This document shows, piece after piece, positions 50,555-61,100 of a DNA stretch of 64,000 nucleotides. Location of the stretch: the NCBI GenBank assembly GCA_035610365.1, contig CM069435.1, positions 91,545,389-91,609,388 of the forward strand. The letters are read 5' to 3'. Position 1 is the first letter of the stretch, and every line of letters begins with the position of its first letter. The notes beneath the pieces were generated by a model. That model saw nothing but the letters and a program-made list of their open reading frames with translations, did no database searches and had not been told where the DNA came from. The DNA is from Aquatica leii (taxonomy: Eukaryota > Arthropoda > Insecta > Coleoptera > Lampyridae). A program made the translations under genes and the position numbers.

Positions 50555-51030
50555 CCGACCAGTGGTGTTGTCGAGCCGGAACGCTCCGGAACGTCGTTCC
50601 GGTACTTCCTTTTTGGACAGGAACGCGTTCCGGAACTAAAGATGATTTCTGATAACGAGAATTGGCTGACGTAGTGAAAAAAAATTAAAAAGAATTGCTG
50701 ATTTTTTTTTCTAATTTTTGACGAATTTTTATATGTATTATTATAAACAAGGGTTTGAACCGAACCCATACCGGAACAAAAACCGGAACGAACCGGCTTG
50801 TTTTTCCGAACCGTGAACCGGAGTCCGGAACATTTTTTTTTCTGCTGAACCGGAATTCGAACCGAGCCGAAACAAATACGTGAACCGGTTTTTGAAACGG
50901 TTCAACGGGAATTAAACTTTATTTACAATAAACATTAGAAGAAAAATATATAAAATTTTAAAAAAGTAAAGATTTCATACATAAATTTTAATGCAAGCGG
51001 CCCACGGACCGTACGTTACTCATCCCTGGC
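50555..51030. mobile_element. hAT-like remnant rich in CCGGAAC / GTTCCGG motifs
   Basis: CAGTGGTGTTGTCGAGCCGG (50560 onward) resembles a hAT terminus. CCGGAACG, GTTCCGG, GAACCGG and related words then occur well over a dozen times to about 50915, in both orientations, as in subterminal regions of hAT elements. The block ends TTACTCATCCCTG (51018-51030), which resembles the opposite hAT end (CAGGGATG inverted). The two ends match only loosely and no duplication was seen, so this may be a composite. Confidence 0.45.
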
Positions 51031-51225
51031 ATAGTTTATTGCCATACCCAAATGGGCCTGCGGCTAATGCTAAGAATTTTTATTATACATTTGTTGTGAA
51101 CTAGAATTTCCAGATGTTGGTTTCCAGTATTGGTAGATGTTTTAAACTTTATTAGTTTATTACAGTGATGCTAAGAAAAATGCCGACAAACGTACCCATT
51201 TTCATCTGAAATGTGCATTGCTTCC

Positions 51226-52104
51226 GACCATTTCATTCGATGTTGGTTATCCCACGAATGTTGCGCGATGCCAGACTTAGAAGTCTCTCCTCTCTGTGTG
51301 TGCGTCTGATGTTCTTTCAGTCTGATGTCAAGTGGTCTTTTGGTTTCCCCCACGTATGATTTGCCACATTCACATGGAACTTGGTAAATACAGTTTTGGG
51401 AATCTCGACTTGTTTGTGGCTTTGTGTTGGAAATTATACTCCTAATGGTGGTCGATGATTTGAACACTGTATTTAAGTTGTAGCTTTTCCCTATACGTTT
51501 TATTGATTCTGATAAACCTTTGACATATGGGATGCTCAGCAGTGAATTGGGCAGTTCTTCTGTTTTAGGTTGTCCCATGGTGTTCAATTGCTTTTTCTGT
51601 AAAAGCTCTCCTACAATCTTTTCTGGATAACCATTCTGCCTTAGATCGTTTCTAATGTTTTTGATTTCTTCTCGTAGCCCTTTCTCTGTGTTGCACAACC
51701 TGTACGCTCTGTCGATTAGAGATTTTACTACTCCCCTCTTCGTAGATGTGGAATGGTTGGATTCAAAGTTGAGATATCGACCGGTGTGTGTCGGTTTCCT
51801 GTAGACAGTCGTTTCCATAATTTTCTTGTTCTTTGTTACTTGAACGTCTAAAAAAGAAAGTGAGTTCTCCTTTTCCTTTTCCATGGTGAATTTAATGGAT
51901 GGTTTGATATTGTTCAGATGTTGTAGAAAAAGGTCTAGTTGCCGATTACTGTGGTTCCAAATTATGAAGGTATCGTCAACATATCTAAGCCATGTTTTGG
52001 GTTTGAATTTTGATTTCTCTATGGCCTGGGATTCAAACCAGTTCATGTATATGTTGGCGACTACTGGTGATAGAGATGAACCCATTGGTAGTCCTTCGTC
52101 TTGA
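51226..52104 (-). mobile_element. Inverted partial copy of the Penelope-like element
   Basis: On the minus strand this reads from 'LAQDEGLPMGSSLSPVVAN' in the reverse transcriptase through 'WLRYVDDTFIIWN' to the GIY-YIG part 'GKSYVGETKRPLDIRLKEH', nearly identical in protein to 53245-54120 of the neighbouring element. It breaks off at 'HRMKWSEA', and sequence beyond it is unrelated. It is joined head-to-head to the 5' truncation point of the plus copy at about 52105. Confidence 0.9.
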
Positions 52105-54475
52105 GCAAGTTTTGCGCTTATCCGGGCACAAATCAACCACCATCGATGGAAGAAAACTTTATTACTCCAAGACGCCACACAAAGATTCGAGGAGATAAAA
52201 GAGTTCACATTGGAAGAAGATTACACACCAATATTCCGCAAAATAGACGCTACTTGCGAAAAGGTACGACAACTACACCAAGAAAATGACGACAGAAAAT
52301 GGGCAAAACTCACACGAAACCAACAAAAAGCAGCCGAAAACCAAAAGAACGCAAGGAGAACCATAGTCAACATATCGACACATCCACTGTCTGCTACAGA
52401 AACGACTCTATTAGAGAAAGGGCTCAATTTTTCGATAACACCAAAGCACGTGCCAGTGCTAGACATCATTGGTGCCGTCAAGACAACACGTTTGAATCCA
52501 ACACAAGCAGAAGAATTTAAGTGGAAAATTAGAAGTGCTCTAGAGAAGAAAAGAAAACAACACACCAACATCACTAAATACGAGGAAAAAGCTCTCACAA
52601 ATTTACGGAAGAACAAATGCATTAAAATACTTCCTGCCGACAAAGGCGCCGCAACTGTCATCATGGATGCCACCACCTACGACCAAAAAATTGAAGACGT
52701 CCTAAATCAAGGGAATTACCGCAGACTGAAGAAAGATCCGACAGCAAGCTTGGAGAGGAAGATCTATCAAGTCCTAAAACTCTACGAAAGACATCTAACA
52801 CCAAGGATGAGAACGATGCTAACACCACACTACAGCAAACCGCCGCATCTATATGGACTACCGAAGATACATAAAAACAACATGCCGCTTCGACCGATAA
52901 CCAGCTCTCGTAATGGACCCACATACCAGCTATCCAGATTTCTACTACCAATTGTGCAACCACTACAGAAGAACAGCTCATCTTTTGTCAAAGACTCCAA
53001 ACATTTCGTTGAGATTCTGAAAACAATACAGCTACAACCACAGGATCAATTAGTCAGCTTCGACGTAGAAAGTCTTTATACTAATGTGCCAGTTGAAGAA
53101 GCATTGAAAATCATCCAAACGAAGCTCCGAGAAGATGAAAAACTCCAGGAAAGAACCACGCTGCCGGTAGAAGGAATAATGAAGCTCCTAGAATGTTGCC
53201 TCAAGAACTCGTACTTTCAGGAGAAAGACAGATTCTTTACTCAAGACGAAGGACTACTAATGGGTTCATCACCAGTAGTCGCCAACATATACATGAACTG
53301 GTTTGAATCCCAGGCCATAGAGAAATCAAAATTCAAACCCAAAACATGGCTTAGATATGTTGACGATACCTTCATAATTTGGAACCACAGTAATCGGCAA
53401 CTAGACCTTTTTCTACAACATCTGAACAATATCAAACCATCCATTAAATTCACCATGGAAAAGGAAAAGGAGAACTCACTTCCTTTTTTAGACGTTCAAG
53501 TAACAAAGAACAAGAAAATTATGGAAACGACTGTCTACAGGAAACCGGCACACACCGGTCGATATCTCAACTTTGAATCCAACCATTCCACATCTACGAA
53601 GAGGGGAGTAGTAAAATCTCTAATCGACAGAGCGTACAGGTTGTGCAACACAGAGAAAGGGCTACGAGAAGAAATCAAAAACATTAGAAACGATCTAAGG
53701 CAGAATGGTTATCCAGAAAAGATTGTTGGAGAGCTTTTACAGAAAAAGCAATTGAACACCATGGGACAACCTAAAACAGAAGAACTGCCCAATTCACTGC
53801 TGAACATCCCATATGTCAAAGGTTTATCAGAATCAATAAAACGTATAGGGAAAAGCTACAACTTAAATACAGTGTTCAAATCATCGACCACCATTAGAAG
53901 TATAATTTCCAACACAAAGCCACAAACAAGTCGAGATTCTCAAAACTGTATTTACCAAGTTCCATGTGAATGTGGCAAATCATACGTGGGGGAAACCAAA
54001 AGACCACTTGACATCAGACTGAAAGAACATCAGACGCACACACAGAGAGGAGAGACTTCTAAGTCTGGCATCGCGCAACATTCGTGGGATAACCAACATC
54101 GAATGAAATGGTCGGAAGCAAAAATCATACACAGAGAGGAACATTGGTACAAACGGAAATTTAAAGAAGCGGCATTCATCAACAACAACAAAGAAATTTT
54201 CAGCCAGCCAAGTGTCGAGATAAGCAACATATGGAAACCACTTATCGAACCTCTAAAACAACTTAAACTTGACTAAGTAATTTTGTTCATTATCTGTTAC
54301 GCTAAATTGATTTTGTACGCTTGAACGCTTCATCGAACATGTCTTTAGTATATAAGCTCCAGTAGTTTCTAAGTTTGTTAGTATTCACCTAATGACGATT
54401 GCAGATACCACAGCAATCGAAACGTTGTGTATATTCATTTTAAAATAATAAACAATGAAAGTTCAGCAGAATGTT
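52105..54475 (+). mobile_element. Penelope-like element (RT plus GIY-YIG endonuclease)
   Basis: A frame open from just right of the inversion point (after the TGA at 52102) to the stop at 54276 encodes over 700 residues: an N-terminal region ('HHRWKKTLLLQDATQ'), 'IKILPADKGAATVIMD', a reverse transcriptase with 'LVSFDVESLYTNVPVEEA' and 'WLRYVDDTFIIWN', a linker, and a GIY-YIG nuclease ('CIYQVPCECGKSYVGETKR', about 53945-54060). RT fused to a C-terminal GIY-YIG is diagnostic of Penelope-like elements. The product would prime reverse transcription at the nick made by its nuclease. The 5' end is cut at about 52105, so the start is lost; the rest is open, suggesting a fairly recent copy. The 3' non-coding part (54277-54475) carries a conserved-looking hairpin. 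Confidence 0.92.
54388..54423 (+). other. Hammerhead-like hairpin in the Penelope 3' end
   Basis: CCTAATGA, then a perfect 7-bp stem CGATTGC/GCAATCG with a 10-base loop, then AAACGTTG. Penelope-like elements are known to carry hammerhead ribozyme motifs, whose core is CTGATGA, stem II, GAAAC. The match here is partial: one core base differs, and stems I and III are not clearly formed. It may be a worn ribozyme or a related 3'-end structure. Confidence 0.45.
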
Positions 54476-56790
54476 ATTACTTCGCATAATAATTTATAAT
54501 CCAATAGACTACAACAGTAACAATGGTAATAACATACCAACGATAAATAATAGATAAAACAAGTAGATTGAAAGAAATGGATTTCACAATTGGCTCCCTC
54601 TTCCCAAATTCCCAAAATTAATTACACCAAATTTTTTCATGGGGATACATAAAAAGAATTGTCTACAATACGCCACTGGGAACACCACACGATATGAAAA
54701 GACGCATAAAAGACACTTTTGAAAGTGCAACCTCGCAAATGTTGCTTAGAGTTAGCAGTGGTTCTCAAAAAAGGATATATAAGTGAACGGTCGACATTTT
54801 GAACTTATAAATATCTTGTTTTTGTTTTTTGTTATTATCATTATTGCTGCTTTAGTCTGTTGGATTATAAATTACGTTTAAGTTTCTAAATGAAAATATT
54901 GTTCATTATTATTCTTATATTTGCTAATTATCTGATATTTCTAAATACAACAAGCAACTAGATTCATAAAAACTTTTATTAAAAAAACATCAAATAATAT
55001 AAAAAACAATTATTTGGTGTATCGTGTAAAAAACAGTTATAGAACATTCTAATACTATTCGATAGATAATTAAAAAGTACATTTTCTGGTAATTAAAAAA
55101 ATATGTCGTGCTATTTAAATTAATCAAGTTATAGCCCTTTAAATTTCTTAATCGATAGGTTTGAACTTTTGAACACCCTGTATAAGATATAAAGTTTATT
55201 ATAATTGAAATATCAAATATGATCTATCGTTATTTACTTCACTGTAAATTTTGTTCCTATAACTTAGATAAATTATGTTATATCTTGACATTTAAGCCTC
55301 ATTATATTTTATTTAGACACAAACTTATTTTGAATTGAGAATTTAAAAATGCAATAATATACAGGGGGTTTCGTTAAAAAGAACAATTTTGATACTTTTA
55401 TGGCTTTTACGACACCCTGTATAATATGAAAAAAACATTTAAAAAGTGACCATAATGGAAATTTATATATCCCAAAAGTGAAATGTTTTGAAGTCACGTA
55501 GTTTGGCCACAATACTCCGAGCCGTATAGCGTGAATAACCTTGTATACATGTGTAAAAAAACTGGTGTGGTCACCACACGACTTTCCTATAAGGAATTTC
55601 GACATATTTTTTATTTTTAAATTGAAGAAAAACATCCAAGTCAAAGGAATATAGAGAATTCAGAAAACTTAAGTTTATAATTTTATTGGCTTAAAGAAAT
55701 AATAGTATTGTTTGTATTGATTTCCTAGAATGCTATAATTTTTTTGAAAATTTTCTCCTCGATTTCATTAATATATAATCGAAATATGGTACATTAAAGT
55801 TAGGTTCTCATATCCACTAACCCATATATTTGTGCGCTTCGATATTGCTTTCCCCTTTTGTAAATCAATTTTTTTCTAAAAAAAATCGTCGCAGGTAGGA
55901 TTCGAACCTAGATAATATTTCGAATTCATTTTACATTATAAATCAAATATCTAGTACTGCTCGAGATTTTTTTTTATCTTAATAAATTCTTAGAAAGAAT
56001 TATCTCTATAAGAAACTGTAAAAATAATTCCAATAATTTACATACGCACAAAATTTTATAAGAAAAACTGTTAAAAATGACGGATACACCCACTTTCGGT
56101 TTCTTTATCAGGACCATCTTGATTATGATAGATGATAGAACCGAGAGAATATGGAAAGCTAGCTCCATGCCAAAACATCGTTACACACACACACAGACAC
56201 TCATAATACATTTTTCTGATTCAGGAGACCTTAAAACGTAAAATTCCGCAAAAAAAAATGCAAGCTATACTCTCCTTATAGGAAAGTAAAAATGCCGGAT
56301 ATATCAAGCTCAATGTAATTTGATTTGATAAGAGGTTGTAGAGTTATTGACCCTAGGTGCGATAACCAAAACAACTCCATCAATAACTGATAAAATTAGA
56401 AACAGTAGAAACCTAGGTAAACTGTATATGTGAAGTACTACGTCATTGCTACACAATTACGTGAACTTTACGAAGCTAATAAATAACAAAATCCCATTTT
56501 CATAATTTTTTTAAATGTTTTTGAGCTACTATACCGCAGGGGTTAAATTAAACAAGAAGTGGTTAGTTACATCTTTCGCCACTGAAATATTATGAAATAA
56601 ATCCCAACGGTCGCTGTTCGCAGACTTTTCCCACACACATAGTATGTAAAAAATGCAGGATGTATTAAGGTTGATGTGATTCGATTCTATTAGGAGTTGA
56701 GGATCTTTCGTATGGTATGGCATCATCTCTCGAATCTATGTATTAGTAACTGATATGTAAACAAACACTAGGAATCTATATTCTCTTTAG
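54476..56790. other. AT-rich spacer with small repeat traces
   Basis: CACCCTGTATAA occurs at 55174-55185 and 55413-55424 with an inverted partial TATACAGGG near 55358, perhaps ends of a small element. CAGTGGTTCTCAAA at about 54758 resembles a lone hAT terminus. No gene was found. Confidence 0.35.
55882..55968 (-). repeat. tRNA-like sequence, probably SINE or tRNA relic
   Basis: On the minus strand a perfect box B (GGTTCGAATCC) is followed by TACCTGCGACG, and an upstream GAGCAGTACTAG resembles a worn box A at the right distance. The anticodon and acceptor arms do not pair, so it is not a working tRNA. Confidence 0.3.
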
Positions 56791-58740
56791 TTCATTAAAT
56801 CCTTCTGATCGACAAACTCGATAGGCTCATGTTGCCAAAGTGACTCGCGACGCCAAAGTCACTACGGCGCAATGTTGGAATGACCTTCGTAGCATGTCGG
56901 AAAATAAAACGTGGCAGATGCACTATCCCAACAGCATCGAAACGCTTCTAATCGATTTTCCCAGACTCGTCAAAACAAATAGGTCGCCACAAGAAAAAAA
57001 TTGCCGATATTAATTAATTTCACCGCCGAAGCACAAATACACGACGAAGATATGCAGACGCATCTACGTCGTGATAGTTCACTGCAGCTTAAACAAATGA
57101 CATTTTCAAACACCGACATAGCCGTCTATTGCAATCTCTATTTCAACTGTTCGCCTTTTCGTTCCAAAAAACTTCCATCGATCCATGGACGCAAACACGT
57201 AACAGTACCAGCGCTAGAATGTTACATGACATACAACTGCTCCTGTTGGAAAAATCCAATTTCCAACCACCCGTTTCAAACATGTTTACTTAGATATTGT
57301 GAGACCACTTCCAATTTCTGAAGCCAAACGTTATTGTCTTCCATGCATGGATAGATGTTCCCAATGTCCCGAAGCTTACGCCATCGAAAACATCGAAGCC
57401 GATACCGTCGCTCACAATTTTTACAACAGTTGGATCGCACGATTTGGAGAATATTTACGCGTAACAACGGACCAAGGTCGACAATATGAATCTTTGTTCA
57501 TTAATCAACTTGGTCAACTGATGGGTACTAAACACCTACTAATAACAACATACCACACAGAAGCAAATGGCATGGCAGAACGCCGAAGCACAAATACACG
57601 ACGAAGATATGCAGACGCATCTACGTTGTGATAGTTCACTGCAGCTTAAACAAAGTGACATTTTCAAACACCGAGATAGCCGTCTATTGCAGTCTCTATT
57701 TCAACTGTTCGCCTTTTCGTTCCAAAAAACTTCCATCGATCCATGGACGCAAACACGTAACAGTACCAGCGCTAGAATGTTACATGACATACAACGCTCC
57801 TGTTGGAACACTCCAACTTCCAACCATCCGTTTCAAACATGTTTACTTAGATATCGTGAGACCACTTCCGATTTCTGAAACCTAACGTTATTGTCTTCCA
57901 TGCATGGATAGATGTTCCCAATGTCCCGAAGCTTACGCCATCAAAAACATCGAAGCCGAAACGTCGCTCACAATTTTTACAACGGTTGGATCGCACGATT
58001 TGGAGAATATTTAAGCGTAACAACGAACTAAGGTCGACAATATGAATCTTTGTTAATCAATCAACTTGATCAACTTATGGGTACTACACACCTACGAAAT
58101 GACATGGCAAAACGTTTCCACTGACAATTGCAAGCAGCGATTCGATGTCAAGAAAACCAACAGTGGACACAAATTTTACTTGGAATTCTTGCCAACGATT
58201 TTAAATCTTCCGCAGCTCTACTCATTTATGGTGAACCTATCCGTCTTCCTGGTGAATTTTTTACACCAAGAAAAACTAATTAATGCTCTGACTCTGTTAG
58301 TTTCGATAACAATTACAACATTTTACCAGCTACGCCTAGTTTATTTTCAAAGAGATGACTACAACTACACAAGTGTTTGTTCGACGTGATGCTAGCAAAG
58401 CACCTCTTGATCATCTCTACTAAGTCTCGTCGTCCAACGTGGATCGATTCATTGTCAACATCCGATGCCAAAAAACAATCATCTCCATCAATCGTTTTAA
58501 ACCTGCATACACCACAAACGATACTCGACATATCCTGGACGACTCGTCACCAACTAAACCATGTAGTGCAACAACACACCCACACACAATCACCCGATCA
58601 GGACGATGAGTCCCAGGACGCTAATAACGAAATATTCATCAACACGAAGGTGAAATCGCCTCACGACCTATCATTGAGAAGGAAGTCCTGTAGCGACGTA
58701 CTTGCTAATAATTTCATATTTGTTTTTGATTAAATTAAAT
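56790..58740 (+). mobile_element. Ty3/gypsy integrase-region fossil with internal tandem duplication
   Basis: The plus strand shows a gypsy-type integrase core (around 57.28-57.6 kb and again around 57.85-58.13 kb) followed by the part downstream of the core to about 58.74 kb. Upstream gag and pol parts are missing. A 557-bp segment is tandemly duplicated (57024-57580 and 57581 to about 58110). Related 60-70-bp stretches lie just outside each side (56798-56858 and 58873-58936). It is broken in several places and no LTRs are evident. It is a different gypsy lineage from that at 29050-32640. Confidence 0.8.
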
Positions 58741-60475
58741 ATATGCATAAATGTAAATTCCAAGTACACACGCACATTTATTGCAATTATATCGCACTAT
58801 ATAGAAACTAGATTTGCTGACATTGTAATTTTAGTATTTTAGTTTTTACGCATATTTAATGCAGTGCATTAAATCTTTTTGATCGGCAAATTCGCTTCGC
58901 AAAAAAGCTTATGTTGCCAAAGTGGCACATGGAGCCAAAAATATAGAATATAAGCGCTACTCTTATTGTGCTATAACTATAAAAATTATTGTTTCGTTAA
59001 ATAGAATATGATAAATATGTGGATAAAAACATGCTTGATTACCTATTATCCAGCTAAATATGATTTTACTCAACTGGGAACGTAGATTTAAAAGCTCCAA
59101 CGTAAAGCAAACGAAATCTAGTAGACATTTTTTATACAATAAAGACACTGTTATGAATTTGTATCGCATATGTAATAACCACTAGAAACAAATAGCTGTA
59201 GTGTTTAAAACTTTGCGATTTTAACCCTACTCTCAAACTCAATCAAACATAAAGACTTTGATTAACCCATAACCAAAATACAGTGAAAATTGTTTCTGTC
59301 GCTTAAAATCGAAAACGACAGATAAAGTTGAAGTGTAATTGTGCCAATTTAGCCTAATTTGTTTCCGACATAAAGCCGCTCGACGTCCTCTAATTTTCAA
59401 TATAAACATTTTGATCAATCCTGTCACTACGTACTATATTTTTTACGCGACGATCATCAATCATCTTCAATTTCGAAAAAATCTAACCTCAAAATAGACT
59501 CGTGATCGTAACGCAGTGCTTGCTTTCCGCATACTTCAAGTAATTATGTACAGTCATGTCGTGTAAAAGGATAAGGACGAAAGGGATGATTGTTCAACGT
59601 GACCCTTTTGTACGTAAGCAGAGTTAATGCTCGGTATTAAAGTGCGCGTTGAATAATGTTTGCGATAAAAAAGACTTCCAAAGCCCACTTGACAATTCAA
59701 TTATTCAAATTTAAAAATTAAAAAAACGTCCCTTTCTCGAAATGCAGATTAAATAAAATTAAATTTTTACGTTCGCTTACACTAACAACTCGAAACTTCG
59801 CGGTCGAAAAAGTAGGAAAGTTTCTTTCCTTGATGTTATGAATAAGTGTTACACTGCGCATAGGCAACAACACTAACTGACCTATTTAGAAAATTTCAAA
59901 GAGAACTTTCCCGGATATGCCTTTATCGGCAAGAGCTAGGTTTAGATTTTACTGTACGAACCGCAATGGAATAAAACCCGTATCAGAAGTAAATCCTGGG
60001 ACAATATTCGAACTGACAGTCGGTGTAATTACTGTATCTCAACATTAGGCTTATTTGAAAAGAAGCTTTGGCTGGTAAGCCGTTTCGTCGTAAAGATTTT
60101 TCTAGCGCTGTGGCCGCGCAGTTTCTAGCTTTTCTACTTTCGATGTATAAGTACGCATCATAAAGACCTAAGTCGTTATCTTTACAATGTAACAGTGTTT
60201 TAAAAGTGTTGGCGTGGACTATAAAGAGGGAGTCATAAATTATAGGAACGCTTCATAAAGACGACAGTAATTTTCTATGAAATATCGCGGGCGCGAAATA
60301 TCTAAATTGTCACTGCGAAAAAGCGGAATTCGCGCATAATTGCAACTTGTTTCGCTTTACTTAATCAACCATAAGTCACTGTCTTTTTGTTTCTAGAACT
60401 GACGTTGCGACGTATCCCCAAGCAGTTAAGTTTCTTAGAATTAATGGTGATTTATTGCTATTGGTTAAACTACGT
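58741..60475. other. AT-rich spacer, no gene seen
   Basis: Contains the outer repeat at 58873-58936 that resembles 56798-56858. Otherwise there is no open frame with an ATG and splice support, no tRNA and no terminal repeats. Confidence 0.45.
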
Positions 60476-61100
60476 GTGACGTAACGTGCAGGGGTGGCTT
60501 AATATTTATTTTATGGCACCTACTAGCTTTCAAATGTTTATGTTGCGGTTACTAATAAGTAACTCTTGTTCACTGTGCTCTGGGGACGTAAATCTACAAT
60601 CCGAAGCAGATCGAATCACATTGACCTTGATGGTAATCGAATATCGTCGATATAGCTGTTATAAATTTTTTCTTTTACGAAAACTGTTTCATATTTATTG
60701 ATCCTTTTATTATATTTTTATTTGATTGTTATAATAGTATTTATTAGTTAATTTTTACACGAGTGACGTATCTGAATAGGCGTGGCTTATGTAAGGTAAA
60801 CCTTGTTTTGAGTTTACTTAAGTATATCATTGCCATACTACGACCTGACGACAATGTAACTTTTCTCTAAGATTTCGGAAATACTATTTGACTATTATCA
60901 GTTATTATAAACGTGGCGTATCACTAAAGGCGTGGCTTAGTATTCGTTTCATATAGCTTTTTGAATTTTAAATGTTAATTTTTGTGATACAGTTACTAAA
61001 ACGAATCTTAGACCTACGCCCTAAATTTATAAAATCGCATTAGCCTTGATAGCTAAATACTTTTACTCATTGCTTACCTTTAGGTTAGTGGCGTAGCTAT
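60476..61100. repeat. Decayed tandem repeat with AGGCGTGGCTTA box
   Basis: GTG(A/G)CGTA followed 10-15 bases later by AGG(C/G)GTGGCTTA occurs at 60477-60501, 60764-60789 and 60912-60939, with a weaker copy near 61086. After the first and third box the sequences stay alignable: AATGTTAAT-like, then GTTACTAA, and a CATT(A/G)(A/G)CCTTGATGG-like stretch further on. Another box lies at 62721-62732. Units are 150-290 bases apart and heavily diverged. Confidence 0.5.

Noticed and set aside
52221-54230. Open frames opposite the Penelope coding region
   Set aside because: They are complements of the RT and nuclease frame, with no independent support.
54757-54771. CAGTGGTTCTCAAA as the end of another hAT element
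   Set aside because: No inverted partner or target duplication was found within several kilobases.
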